A stretch of DNA of 64,000 nucleotides from Patagioenas fasciata (Eukaryota; Chordata; Aves; Columbiformes; Columbidae): contig NC_092526.1 of assembly GCF_037038585.1 (NCBI RefSeq), positions 41,303,501 through 41,367,500 of the forward strand. The letters run 5' to 3'. This document shows positions 37,762-49,699 of this stretch, in pieces. The notes beneath the pieces were generated by a model. The model was given only the letters and a program-made list of their open reading frames with translations, was not told the origin of the DNA and did no database searches. Position 1 is the stretch's first letter. The number at the start of each line of letters is the position of its first letter. Made by a program: the position numbers and the translations under genes.

Positions 37762-39474
37762 AAATTGTTGGCTATATTTGACTGCAATACAATACACACA
37801 TAAAGTAACGTGTGGTAAAAATAATACCAGACATTGGGGGGAACTCAGGATAGAGGTTGTGATGCCTACCACCCAACTAACAGCAGTACCTAGTCTGGAA
37901 ATTTTTTAAATTGGACCATATGTGATCAAAAATATAGGCCAACAACAAATACTGTTCAATTCAGAATGGTCCCTCAAGCGTGTTGTGTTGTTAATGCAAA
38001 GTAACATTTCTGAGATTCAGCCAGCCCACTCTCCTTTCTTAAGGACCTCCTTCGAGGGGTCGACAACCTGGCTGAGGAAACAAATTCCTAATAGGACACT
38101 GAGACACCTGACTGGTGTGTTGGGAACAGGACTGGGAGTTCTAAATGGTATTGATTCAGAGATATTAATGAATAAACTGACTGCTACAACTAGTGATTTT
38201 GCAAAATTGCAAATGCCCTTGCAGTCTTCCCTATTGGCTTTGGGAACTAACCAGTGGCTGTTACCCACAGTATTACCAAAACAGGAAAAGGTAAATATAA
38301 AAGATCACAAACTGATAATAGACACACTTGGTGTGGTCCAAAATAACCTTTCTGTGGCTCTCAGTTGTATTCAGGCACAACTGCGGATGCAATCAGTGGC
38401 TGCCTCGATCATAAGGGAAGGTGAAGAAGGTGCTTTTCCTACCAAAATTCAGAAAATTGTTTGGGACAGCGCCACTGAATTTAAGAGAGAACTGCAATCC
38501 TGGTGGACTTCAGTAAACTTCACTTATAACCCCATCACAAACACAGCCATGATTTTTGTGTAAACCATACACAATGCTTCAATATACATAATCTACCCCA
38601 TCATTGCATTAGGGTTGAACCACAAGGGAACTGTACTCTGTCCTTTTGAGCATAGAGTATGGGCCCAAAAAGTGGATGAAAAATGGCCAACTGTTCATTT
38701 AGAATCTTGTATTGTGCGAGAACAGCAAGGATTAATCTGTGAAAGTAATACAATCAGTGCTCAAGACATTTGTCTGGACACTGAGCAAAACGTTTGCCAC
38801 TTAGAGGTTAGTCCTGACAATCGAGAAATGGTATTAGTGTACATTGGCAAAGGTTGTGTGTGCTTGAGGACTGCTTGCAACTCTATATTAGTAGATACAG
38901 TGATGGTAAATGTTAGAGATGATTCAAATTTTTGTGTTTGTAATTTTGTTAAAAATTAATGGATGTGATTTTTCTTATTTAGCACCAGTTATACCTCATC
39001 AACTTATACATTCTAATTACACACTGATTCATGAATTACTGCCTACACCTATCGAGACGAATCTCACATTGGTAAAGCAATTGTTACAATGCCAAGACTT
39101 GATCAAGGTCTCGGAAGAGGCTCAAGTAAATGGGCAGAAGACCTTAATAACCATTCACCACAATGCTGAAAAAAATTCACCGTGTGTTAAGAAGAACAGA
39201 AAAAGATGCAGAATATAAGTGGTGGAACATGCTTTTTGGGTGGTCACCTACTGCTACAGGCATCCTGAACAAGTTGTGTCACCCAATTGTTGCTCTCTCA
39301 GTACTAGTTTTGGTAGGTTTTGTTCTGTCCGTGATATTGTATATTTTAAATTATAAAATGTTAAACCGTTTGACACATTTGTCATCTGTACTTAATGCAC
39401 ACAGTTTGTTTAGTGTGCCCTTCAATGCAGACATTCTTAAAAGCATTGATACAAAGCAGATCACAGGGATATAA
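36961..39474 (+). pseudogene. env remainder (ERV-C)
   Basis: Env resumes after the nested provirus. Separate open pieces: 37041-37397 (Cys-rich, several N-x-S/T sites, surface-subunit-like), 37428-37720 (ends in a 36-bp A run), 37922-38563 (a Gly-rich hydrophobic LTGVLGTGLGVLNG that resembles a fusion peptide, then helical sequence), 38615-38959 and 39163-39474 (a membrane anchor around LSVLVLVGFVLSVILYIL with a short cytoplasmic tail). Stops and frame changes separate them. The SU/TM order is inferred from these landmarks; the family is not assigned. Confidence 0.65.
37723..37758 (+). repeat. Poly(A) run of 36
   Basis: Lies inside the env remnant. The mirrored T run in the right arm has 34, which explains the 2-base shift of arm coordinates. 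Such runs are prone to both real slippage and sequencing error. Confidence 0.9.
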
Positions 39475-39570
39475 ACCACTTTATGTTTCCTTTCCCTTTT
39501 TCTTCCTCCTTCTGTCTCCAAGGATGGTGTTACTGCCCCAAGCTCCTGATAATGTTCAGCCATGGCATGG

Positions 39571-40249
39571 TGTAAAAGTCAGTCCGAAGAACAGTATTTG
39601 CCTGAACATCACCATCAAGAACAGATACCCTGACAGACAGAACTGGACAATGACTTGGAGAAAGGCCTGAGAAGAACTGTGTTGCACAGATCTCTCCAAC
39701 CCGGGGGTACCAGTAACAATGGCTGCTGTGTGGACTCACCTCCTCCCTCAAACAAAGGCCAACAAAGAGCATGTCCAAAAGCTCGCCAAGGGTCCTGAGG
39801 TCACCCAACGTACCAGAAGGAGACCCCTGAACATGAGGCCACGCAGGCACAGATGCGTCCTGGCAAGTGAAGCAGGGACTTTTTGAGCCTGTGCATTTAA
39901 GCCTGGGTTGCAAAACAAAGGAGGGGATTGGCCTCCACCCATGGAAGCGAGTGTCGGTAAAGCAGCATAAAAGATGGTTCCTGACTGGACATCATTGAGA
40001 TCTCCCCACCAAAGGATCATGACAGAGGACCGACAGGATGCTGCTCAGGACCTGGGACCATAGGGACACCTTTGGACCCATGGTGGTAACCAGGCTTCTC
40101 TCCCCCGTTTCTTTTTCTTTCCCTTTTACTCTACTTTATCGCGTGATGTTTTACGGGCAAAATAATAAAGTAACACTGTTTGATTGAACCCCTTGGCATT
40201 CTGGTTGCCTTAATTTTGCACTTCGAGATCAAGGTAAATGAACCATCAT
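39571..40249 (+). repeat. ERV-C 3' LTR
   Basis: Starts TGTAAAAGTCAG and ends near ccaccaccagca. It has the TATA-like gcataaaagatgg (about 39966), aataataaagtaac (about 40162) and the family terminal block cttcgagatcaaggtaaa. It lacks the about 430-bp U3 segment of the 5' LTR. Confidence 0.85.
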
Positions 40250-42900
40250 GAGTCCACCACCAGCACCTAAGATAGCAAGAAACAGAAGAATGGTAGCTCT
40301 TGGAACAAGTCCCCAGCCCCACGCTCCTCCTCGCCTCTACCCCAGCTCACCACAAATGCTCCTCTGAGTCCAAAGGGACCACAAAGCACCTGCAACACAA
40401 GAAGGAAACACTGAACTAAGTCACCAGGCAATACTGTGCTCCTGAACACCCACCATCACCACCACCTCTCCTTTTTGGCTGCTGGCCGGCGTGCAGCTTC
40501 GCCTCTCTGAGCTTGCCTGTGGCACCTGCAAAAACAAAGGCACATGCTCAAACACTGCCCAAAAGCACAGCCTGCCCACAGACGGTCCCATCTCCAGCTC
40601 CCTTACCTTGGCCACTCACCCACCTGGCCACCGTTGCTTTTGACTGCAACACTGTTGACCACATAGAGGTTCAGCTACCACCTGTAAAACACAACCAAAG
40701 GACACCCATACCTGCACCAGCAACACAAGACCTGAAATGAGCTGCTTCTTCAGCCCAGCACTCATTGCTCATCTTGCTCGAGGAGCTGCGGTGCTGACAC
40801 CCAGCTTTCCTCATTGCTTTAGACTTATAAAATAGAAAAAACAACCAAACTTACATAGAGGCACGTGGCACACCTTCCCTCTGACACCACACACCAACCC
40901 ACTTGCTTACGGCACTCTGCTCACCTCCTCCATTGCTCTTTTGTGCCATGTTGTGCTTCCACATCTGAAATTAAGTTATTCAATATGTCAGCAAGATGCT
41001 GATCAACAGATTTAACTTTCCACAGGTCTCATTTCTATTTAGCAGTCCCACCAGAAGCTCTAATCCAGTCCCTAAAACACTAGTGAAGGGACTGTCCACT
41101 CCCCTGCCCACAGCTATTCCTCTCTAGATGACCTCTGCCTACACAATTTAACATGTCAACAGACTAACCATGGACTCCTAGAGCTCAGTCCACCCACCAG
41201 TGACTCTACACCTCTGGGCAGAGCAGCTCAAAGTCAAACGTACATATGTGCAGACTGATGCTTCATAGAACACTACAAACATCACCACTCCAACAGTACC
41301 AAAACTGTTCAACAACAAGAATGACTCCAAGACCAGAGACAGCATCAATCAAAAGAACCTACAGGGAGGCAGCAGTGACGCGAGGAGCCTCTACTGCAAC
41401 CCCAAAACAAAAAGGAGCTGAATGCCACAGCGCCTTATGAGATGGTGGCACTGGCACAACAAACTGAGATGGCGCAAGCAGCTCCTGCAAGACCCAAGAA
41501 CTTCTTCCCAGTATCTTGAAGTCCCAGTCCCTTAGACTGGATGGGTGGAGAGCAGAGCTGCCAATGCAGCGTGGAAAAAAACACCATAAAACACAACTGA
41601 CCAGAAATGTCCAAGGCATAAGAACCATCCACACTTTCGGTTGTTGATACAAGAAAACCAGCACCCAATTGGCACTACGCTAATCAGCACCAGCATTCCA
41701 GACCCTGGAATGGCACCTGAGATGCCAGTCACGCCCCTTGAGCACAATGAGAGCGCAGGATCATCTGACAGGCACAAGGCAGGCTTCCTAAACTACACAA
41801 CAATGCAGACACAGGCTGGAGCTGCCCTGTCCATGCTGGCATTGCACTGTAAAGTTGCCTGCGCCCTTTACCTGCCCAAAGGGGACTGTTTCTGGATAGC
41901 CCTTTCCCCTATGAGAACTTTAATCCCCCGCTGCGATTCTCAGCCCCTATCCCTCCACTTAGCTTTCAGAGGGCCCAAGGACTGAATCCATCCTCAACAT
42001 AGGAAAACACCACATGGGCTCAAGGGGACCTTCCTGCAGTTGCCACTTTCCCCTTCATCACCTGCCATAAGAAAAGAAAACACACGCACACTAATGAGTA
42101 CCCAGATAATATTTATCAGTAATAGTCCACAAGTCATTGCTCACCTTGTCTGAGTTCTGGGAGGTACATTTGAATGATCTACCAGGGGCCACCGCATGCT
42201 GCAAAGGCTCTAGGAACAACACACTATTCTGTGGGTGATCAGGGAGGCGGTGAACCACCCCATAGCCTGAAAGACACTCTGCCTTATGGCCCTGCTGCTT
42301 CCTTCAGAAATGCTAAAATTCCATCTACAGATACGAGATGCTCATCCTAACCCCTGCTAAATACCCTGAGCATCAGCCCTAGGAAGAGAGATTATAAAAG
42401 CAGCTTGTTATATAGCAGTACCAACCAAAAAACAATGCTGCATTTTCATCGCAGTCAGGAATTCCACAAAAATGCAAAGCACCTGAAATTAGATCAATAA
42501 ATTAAACATAGTTTACAGACATATGTTCTGCTACAGCTGCTATTGAACCTTCACTGCTCTTGAAGCTCTTACCACAAACAGACACCTCCACTTCTCCAAA
42601 CACACCTGCCCATGTGGATTAAGTAGCTCAAAAGCTGCCAACTGCTGAAAGAGCAACATAGAACCAACACCAAAGCAGCCTCAAAGCAGAATGACCTCCC
42701 GGGGCTCAGCTATCCCAGGCCCTGCCCACCCTCTTCCCACAATCCCCTGGGAAAGGGGAGGGGTGAATCACCCCAGGCCCCACCCACCACTCTTACCAAA
42801 TCACCAGGACCCTCACTGGGAGTTACAGCACCTGCACTTTTTTACTTCTATTGCATCTGCAATGGGACTGAATACAGATTTTAACTTAGTTTTTCTAGGG
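40250..42900. other. Unassigned arm DNA with exon-like segments on the minus strand
   Basis: Mirror of 49.7-52.37 kb, where, read on the plus strand of the right arm, at least six short segments lie between pyrimidine-rich AG acceptors and GT donors (listed under the right arm). No conserved protein is recognised and the segments do not keep one frame. Confidence 0.4.
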
Positions 42901-43099
42901 TGTGGATAGAAAATTAAATACAATAACAACATTATTATTAAAATTGTGTATTGAAATTTCCTATAAAAAAAAGGAAGATGTTATTGCATTTCACTAAATT
43001 TCTAGCAAGACCACAGATACTACCTGACTTCTACCAGGAGTACATTCTAGGTAGGACTGAATGACAAAGCAGAATAAGATTCCATAAGAATCTCTTCTA

Positions 43100-43425
43100 A
43101 AAAATAAGCCAGGGCTTGCTTCGCCTCCCCAGGACTCCAAAGGTCTCCCCAGGACCCCTCTCATTTTTCAGGGCTCCCTGGACCCTCCCCAGCTATCACC
43201 TCATCTCCCTAGGGCTTCCCTGAGATCCACCGTCCTCCGCAGGGCTCACCTCAATTCCCCAAGGCTGCCAAGTTCTCCCCAGGGCTTGCCTTGGTTCCTC
43301 AGAGCTCCCAATGCCTCCCTAGGGCTTGTCTCGGTTCCTCAGGGCTTCTAATACCACCCCAAGGCACCCCAAAATGTGTCTTGGCTCCTCAGAGCTCTCC
43401 ATTCCTCTCCAACGCTCCCCTACAG
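43100..43425. repeat. Degenerate CTCCCCAGGGCT repeat
   Basis: Loose 25-45 bp units containing ctccccaggactcc, cctcagagctcc or ccctagggctt, at the inner end of the left arm. The mirror is about 49190-49515. Confidence 0.65.
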
Positions 43426-43429
43426 GCCT

Positions 43430-43711
43430 CTGTCAGATTCCATCAGGCTCTGTCAGGCTCTATCAGGTTTTGTTGGGCTCTGTCAGGCTCTGTTGGGCCC
43501 TGTCAACTTCTGTAAGGCTTTTTCAGGCCCTGCCAGGATTTTCAAGCTCTATCAGGCTCTGTCAGGCTTTCTCGGGCTCTGTCGAGTTCTGTCAGGCTCC
43601 ATTGGGTCCTGTCAAGCTCTGTCGGGTTTTGTCAAGATCTATCGGGCTCTGTTGGGACCTGTTGAGCTCTGTCGGGATATGTTGGGCTCTGATGGGCTCT
43701 GTCAGGCTGTG
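43430..43711. repeat. 10-bp GGCTCTGTCA minisatellite at the palindrome edge
   Basis: About 28 ten-base units (ggctctgtca, ggctctatca, ggctctgttg and variants). The array ends at 43711, where the TGCACA repeat of the second CYP2 copy starts. The mirror array is 48866-49187. Confidence 0.9.
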
Positions 43712-44850
43712 CACAGCTCTGCACGGCTTTGCACACTTGTTGCATGCTCCCTGCACACTTGACCAGGGCCTTGCACATTCCTTCACGGTTTTGTACAGCT
43801 CTGCACCCTACTGGGTTCTTGGGGAAGGGAGGTTCTGTGCCCCTCACCCCGTGTCCCCCCAGAATGATGATCAGGGTCCCCTGTGTTCCCCGGGTGATCA
43901 CACAGATGCTGAGTTCACCAGAGACTTTATGGGTTGCTCAATGCTTGGAGGGGGTCCTGGTGCTGGGGGCGGTTCCCAGTGCTGGGGGGTTGGTTTCTGG
44001 TGCTGGGGGCATTCCCAATGCTGCCGGGTGGGTCACCATACCAGAGCGCCATCTTGGTACTGGGGGTCCTGGTGCCAGGAGGGATTCCCGCTGTGTGTGT
44101 GGAGGGGGTGGGGTCCCAATGGTGGAGAGGGGTTTTCAGTGCTGGGATGGAGTTCCAAATGTCAGGGGGTCCTAGTGCTGGAAAGTCCCGATGCTGGGGG
44201 ATCCCGTTGCCAGAGGGGGTTCTCAGTGCTGGGGGAGGGTCCAGGTGCAAGAGGGATTCCTGGTCCTTGGGAGGTCCCTGTGCCAGGGGACCTGGGTGCC
44301 AGTGGGGTCCCAGTGATGGGGGTGTTTGCAATGCTGGGGAGATGTCCTGGTCCCAGGGGAGGTCATGGTCCCAGGGGTGGTTCCCAGTGCTGGGGGGGTT
44401 CCTATATTAGGAGGTCCTGGTGCTGGGGTGGTCTGAATGCTAATGAGGGATTTCAATGCTGTGGGGGTCCTAGTGCTGGGAGGAGGTTCCTGGTGCAAGG
44501 GGGGTCCTGGTGCCCAGGGGCGTTCCTAATGCTGGGGGGGTCCCAGTGCTGTGGGGGGTTTGTGGTGCTGGGGGAAACCTGGTACCTGGGTGGTATCGCA
44601 ATGCTGGGGGAGGTCTTGGTGCTGGGGGGTCCTGATGCAGGGGTTCTCAATGCTTGGGGGTGTCCCAGTACCAGGAAGGGTTCCCAGTACTGTGGGGCTC
44701 CCTGTACCTGGGGGTCCTGGTGTGGAGGGGGGTTCCCAATAACAGGGGAATTTCCCAGTCCTGGAGGGGTCTCAGTATGTATGTGGGCGGTTTGGGTGCT
44801 GGCGGGGGGGGGATGTTCCTGGTCTGGGGAGGCCTCAGTGTGGGAGGGAG

Positions 44851-47584
44851 TCAGCGCGAAACCATGCGCATCTGGTAAAAGTGGGAGGTTTGGTGAAGCC
44901 GAACACCAGCGGTTCCAGCGATAACTGTTCTGGGGGCTGCAGCGGCTGCAGCTGCAGGTTCTGCAGGATGGTGCAGAGGAACAGGAAGAACTCCATCCTT
45001 GCCAGACCCTCGCCCAGGCACAGCCGCTTCCCTGCAGGGACACAAGGGGGTCAGGGGGAGCCAGGGGTTCAGGGACCCCCACCCTCAAAGCTGGGGCTAC
45101 CTGAGGAGAAGGGGACAAAGGCATCATTGCGCTTGAAGTGGCCACTCTCGTCGAGGAAATTTGTGGGGTTGAAGGTGTTGGGGTGTTTGAAGATGGAGGG
45201 GTCATGCAGGACGGAGCTGAGCAGCAGGTACACGTCGGTGTCCTGGGGGAGTCAGAGGGGACATGTGGTGGGTGGGGGACATGGGGCAGTGTGCAGCAAG
45301 TGTGCACAGGGAAGTGTGTGAGCAGCAAACATGCACAGAGAAGGGCGTGTGCAGCAAGTGTGCGTGGGGCAACATGCAAAGGGAAAAGTGCATGCAGCAG
45401 GAATGCATGTAACAGCATGCGTGCAGCAAGTGTGCATGAAGCAGCGTGCATGCAGCAAGTGTGCATGAAGCAGCGTGCATACAGCAAGTGTGCATACAGC
45501 AAATGTGCATGAAGCAGTGTACATGCAGCAGCGGGCATGGAGCAGCACTCATGCACAGGTGTGCACAGGGCAGTGTGCACAGAGATGCATGTGTGCAGCA
45601 AGTGTGCATGGATCTTGGTGCAGGGGGAAGCGTACATGCAGCAAGTGTGCACAGAGAATGCAGCACACTTGCATGGAACTGTGTAAATGTGGCAGCATGC
45701 ACAGAACAGCATGTGTTCAGCAAGTGTACATGAAGCCATGTTAGCGGGGTGTGAGCACAGGACAGTGCAAACAGGGCAGAGTGTATGAAGAAGCAAGTGT
45801 GCATGGGGCACCAAGCAAGTGTGCAAGGAGCCGTACAAATGAGGCAGGGTACACAAGGAGGCATACATGCAGCAAGGGCGCATGGGGCAGTGCAAACATG
45901 GAAGAATGCAGGGAGCACTTTGTAAAAGGCAGTGTGCACAGAGAACGGTGCATCCAGAATCGTGCACAGAGAATTTTGGGGGTGTCAGCACCCAGGGGTG
46001 CTCCTCCCTCCAATCCCCCTAAGCCCCCCCACCCCAGGTGCATCCCAGTGGGTTCGTGGGGGTCAAACCACTTCTCGGGGGCAGTGGGGCTCTTCTTGGG
46101 GGGTGTCAGCACCCAGGGGCGTGTGTCCCCCACACTGACTCCCCCGTACCCTGGGTGTCTCGCAGCTCCTTCAGCAGCACTTGTGCCTCCTCCTGGATGC
46201 GGCTCTCGATGCTTTTCCGGCCCCTCCCAAAGTCCCACAGCACTGAGAGCGAGAAGCGGTGCAGCTGCCGCCAGCGCTCCCCATTGTCGAAAACCACCCC
46301 TAGAGGCACAGGGGGTTCAGCACCCTTGGGGAAACAGCATCCCAGGGGAGGGGACATGGGGGGGGCAGTACCCATGGAGAGGGGACAGGGTGGTTAGCAT
46401 CCATAGGGGGTGGGTAGCTCCCTTGAGAGGGTCAGCACCCTGCACGGGGAGAATGTCATGGGGGTCCAACCACTGTCAGTGTGCCACCATTGGGGTCCCA
46501 CCCCCAGTGTCCCCACGCACTGTGACCGTGGAAGGTGCCCTCCAGAGTGGGCAGGCGTCCGCGCCCAGTGAAGGCCTCGGCGTTGTCCACCAGCGCCTCG
46601 CGCACTGCGGTGTGTCCACAGAGCACCAGCACCTGCCGGGTCCCCAGCCACACCGTGAACACAGGGCCATACTTCTCACTGAGCTGGGGACACCACAGAC
46701 ATTCATGTCACCCACTGTGTCACCCACTCACCCGCTGCGTCCCCTGCCACACCGCGAACATTGGCCTGTAGTTCTCACTGAGCTGGAGACACCAGGGGAC
46801 ACCTGTGTCACCCACCCACCTGCTGTGTCCCCAGTCATACCAGCAACATGGGGCTGTACGTCTGGCTGAGCTGAGGGGACACCGGGTGACACCCAAACAC
46901 CCCTGCTCCCCTCACCTTGAGCAGCACCTGAAGGAACTCCCTGTGTCCCCCCATGGCCCCATGTCCCCACCTTGAGCAGCCCCTCCAGGATCCGGGTTGG
47001 GGACATCTGCAGCAGGTTCCCATGTCCCCCCATGTCCCCTCATGTCCTCACCTTAAGCAGCCCCTCCAGGGTCCTGGTTGGGGACAGCTGAAGCAGGTCC
47101 CCATGTCCCAGCCATGTCCCCCTATGTCCCCATGATGTCCTCACCTTGAGCAGCCCCTCCAGGGTCCTGGTTGGGGACAGCTGCAGTAGGTTCCCATGTC
47201 CCCCCATGTCCCCATGTCCTCACCTTGAGCAGCCCCTCCAGGGTCCTGGTTGGGGACAGCTGCAGTAGGTCCCCATGTCCCAGCCATGTCCCCTCATGTC
47301 CTCACCTTAAGCAGCCCCTCCAGGGTCCTGGTTGGGGACAGCTGAAGCAGGTCCCCATGTCCCAGCCATGTCCCCCCATGTCCCCATGTCCTCACCTTGA
47401 GCAGCCCCTCCAGGGTCCTGGTTGGGGACAGCTGCAGCAGGTTTACCAGCAGCGGCAGTGTGGGGGGCCCGGGGGGCAGTGGGTACCCCCCCCGCCGCCC
47501 CTTCCCCAGCAGCAGCAGCAGCAGGAGGAGGAGCAAGAGCAAGAGCAAGAGCTTCCTAAGCTGAAGGGACCCGGCCAGCTCCAT
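44851..47584 (-). pseudogene. CYP2 second copy, exons 4-7 deleted, exon 9 frameshifted
   Basis: Exons kept (minus): exon 1 47584-47396, exon 2 46683-46521, exon 3 46299-46150, exon 8 45242-45101 and exon 9 45031-44851. Exons 4-7 are gone; the joint at about 45971-45976 (gagaattttggggg) corresponds to fusing 18828 with 20716 of the complete gene at a shared short T/A run. The missing part includes the I-helix AGTET and the ExxR motif. Exon 9 is 181 instead of 182 nt; the lost base, close to the stop, throws the last residues out of frame. Exon 3 changes the C-helix Arg (WRQLR to WRQLH) and exon 1 changes LLGN to LLVN. TATA box and splice dinucleotides remain, so transcription is possible, but no P450 fold could form. 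Confidence 0.93.
46917..47440. repeat. Expanded exon 1-derived tandem array (copy 2)
   Basis: Six or so units with caccttgagcagcccctcca plus a gggtcctggttggggacagc variant and catgtcccc spacers, against about four in copy 1. Each unit contains a splice donor in the sense of the gene. Confidence 0.85.
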
Positions 47585-48200
47585 GGTGAAACATCTGTCA
47601 CCGTGTCACCTGCCCACACTGCTATTTATGTATTGGTTGCAGAAGAGGGGACAGGCCCGGAGGAGCCACCGCCCCATGGTGACTCTGTTGCTGTTCCTGT
47701 GGGTGACATCGGGAGTGGACCCGTAGGTGGCCTCGTGGGTGTTCCCATATGTGTCCCTGTGCCTGGCCCTGTACATGTCCCCCAACCCTTGTGTGTGTCC
47801 CTGTGTCCCTGTGCATGTCCCTGTGCGCTGGTTTGTCCCCCCGTGCATATCCCTAAGCCCTGGTGGGTGTTCCCATTCATGTCCCCAAGCCCTGCTGTAT
47901 ATCTCTGTGCCGTTGTCCATGTCCCCAAGTCCTGGTGTGTGTGTCCCTGCATATCCCCATGTTCTTGTCCATGTCCCCAAGCCCTGGTACATGTCCCCAT
48001 GCTTTGTGCATGTCCTTGTGCCCTGGTTTGTGTCCCCATGTATGACCCAAGCCCTGGTGTGTGTCCCTGAGCCCCTGTCCATGTCCCCAACCCTAGCATG
48101 TGTCCCCAGGGCCTCATCCATGTCCCAAGCCCTTGAGGCATCAGGAATGTGTCACAGAGGGGTGTGGGGACACATCTTTCCCCTGCGCCTCCCTGCCCAC

Positions 48201-48480
48201 CTGCAAGGGCAAAAACTCGTGGACTCCACACAATTCAATATGAATTCAAGCGAAGCCATTTATTACAGAGACAAGCCTCCTATATACGCAGTTATTTCTT
48301 GATCACGCGTCCACGTTCCAAACACGCATTGGCTGATCGGATATTGCCCATGTTCAGATCTTGTTATTATAGAATTACCTCACTCTCATAACAGGTGTTG
48401 TTCTTCAGCCTTTGCGCCAGCCTTGGAGTTGCTTTGTATAGTTCAGAAATAAATCTCTATCTAACAGAAACCCATCCACA
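48201..48480 (-). mobile_element. ERV-A-related LTR inserted in copy 2 only
   Basis: Matches the ERV-A LTR in reverse orientation (ccatttattacagagacaag, tcacgcgtccacgttcc, ctaacagaaacccatccaca at the end). The start edge differs from the other copies (near tgcaagggcaaaaactcgtg), so the left boundary is approximate. The corresponding place in copy 1 (about 22700-22727) has no LTR. CYP2-flank homology resumes near 48527. Confidence 0.8.
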
Positions 48481-48865
48481 CAACAACCTTAAGAAAATTC
48501 TTTAAATCTCCCACACCCACCATCAGGGTCCCTCCCGGTGACACCAAGAGGCTGCAGTGACACATGGCCTGCCCTGGCTGCGGCAGGGCTGGTGGGTGCT
48601 GATGGTCCAATGCTGAGCCAAGGCTGTCATCAACATCACCGCCATGGCATCATTCCCATCCAACTGCTGCCGGACCCACTCAGGGACCCCCAGCACTCAC
48701 AGCACCCTATAGCACACCATGGGGACCATATGGACACCCCACAACACCCACAGCCCCCATGACACCCACAGCTTCCCACAGGCACCCTACAGCACTCACA
48801 TGGACACCCCACAGCGCCCACAGCACCCCATAGACACTCCACAGCACCCCATGGACACCGCACAG

Positions 48866-49187
48866 TAGAGCTTGAAAGGGGCCAACAGAGCCTGGCAGAG
48901 CCTGACACAGCCTGACAGAGCCCATCAGAGCCCAACAGATCCTGACAGAGCTCAACAGGTCCCAACAGAGCCCGATAGATCTTGACAAAACCCGACAGAG
49001 CTTGACAGGACCCAATGGAGCCTGACAGAACTCGACAGAGCCCGAGAAAGCCTGACAGAGCCTGATAGAGCTTGAAAATCCTGGCAGAGCCTGAAAAAGC
49101 CTTACAGAAGTTGACAGGGCCCAACAGAGCCTGACAGAGCCCAACAAAACCTGATAGAGCCTGACAGAGCCTGATGGAATCTGACAG
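48866..49187. repeat. 10-bp TGACAGAGCC minisatellite, right edge
   Basis: Inverted counterpart of 43430-43711. It runs about 40 bases further inward (48866-48905) than the paired part of the palindrome, so the two arm ends are not symmetrical. Confidence 0.88.
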
Positions 49188-49699
49188 AGGCCTGTAGGGA
49201 AGCGTTGGAGAGGAATGGAGAGCTCTGAGGAGCCAAGACACATTTTGGGGTGCCTTGGGGTGGTATTAGAAGCCCTGAGGAACCGAGACAAGCCCTAGGG
49301 AGGCATTGGGAGCTCTGAGGAACCAAGGCAAGCCCTGGGGAGAACTTGGCAGCCTTGGGGAATTGAGGTGAGCCCTGCGGAGGACGGTGGATCTCAGGGA
49401 AGCCCTAGGGAGATGAGGTGATAGCTGGGGAGGGTCCAGGGAGCCCTGAAAAATGAGAGGGGTCCTGGGGAGACCTTTGGAGTCCTGGGGAGGCGAAGCA
49501 AGCCCTGGCTTATTTTTTAGAAGAGATTCTTATGGAATCTTATTCTGCTTTGTCATTCAGTCCTACCTAGAATGTACTCCTGGTAGAAGTCAGGTAGTAT
49601 CTGTGGTCTTGCTAGAAATTTAGTGAAATGCAATAACATCTTCCTTTTTTTTATAGGAAATTTCAATACACAATTTTAATAATAATGTTGTTATTGTAT

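Larger units (their letters stand above)
25334..40249 (+). mobile_element. ERV-C provirus, plus strand, with nested ERV-A
   Basis: A provirus in order: 5' LTR (25334 to about 26696), gag (27144-27950), protease (about 28090-28200), a stub of RT, RNase H and integrase (28690-29930), env (30118-39474, split by the nested provirus at 30201-36954) and 3' LTR (39571-40249). Most of RT is deleted near 28.38 kb. Everything from 28627 onward is mirrored in the right palindrome arm. All genes are broken. Confidence 0.88.
28627..43711 (+). repeat. Palindrome left arm (at least 15.1 kb)
   Basis: Pairs with 48906-64000 in reverse complement. Paired coordinates sum to 92627 outside 37.72 kb, 92629 between 37.76 and 42.68 kb, and 92617 from 42.70 kb inward. 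The steps are a 2-bp difference in a poly(A) run (36 A versus 34 T) and a 12-bp indel at 42.69 kb. The left limit is set only by the window end on the other side. Confidence 0.97.
43707..48865. repeat. Segmental duplication, copy 2 (palindrome spacer)
   Basis: Direct copy of 16676-23090, here bounded on both sides by the inverted 10-bp minisatellite. Relative to copy 1 it lacks the sequence between exon 8 and exon 3 and gains an LTR at about 48201-48480. It includes copies of the G-rich array (43935-44840), intron 7 array (45243-45970), exon 1 tandem array (46917-47440) and promoter array (47690-48130). Confidence 0.9.

Noticed and set aside
43326-44924. A 532-codon open frame (plus strand), and a 512-codon one on the minus strand at 44453-45991
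   Set aside because: Both run through minisatellites whose unit lengths keep frames open, repeat Leu/Gly/Trp/Cys-rich phrases, and overlap the CYP2 pseudogene on the wrong frame or strand.
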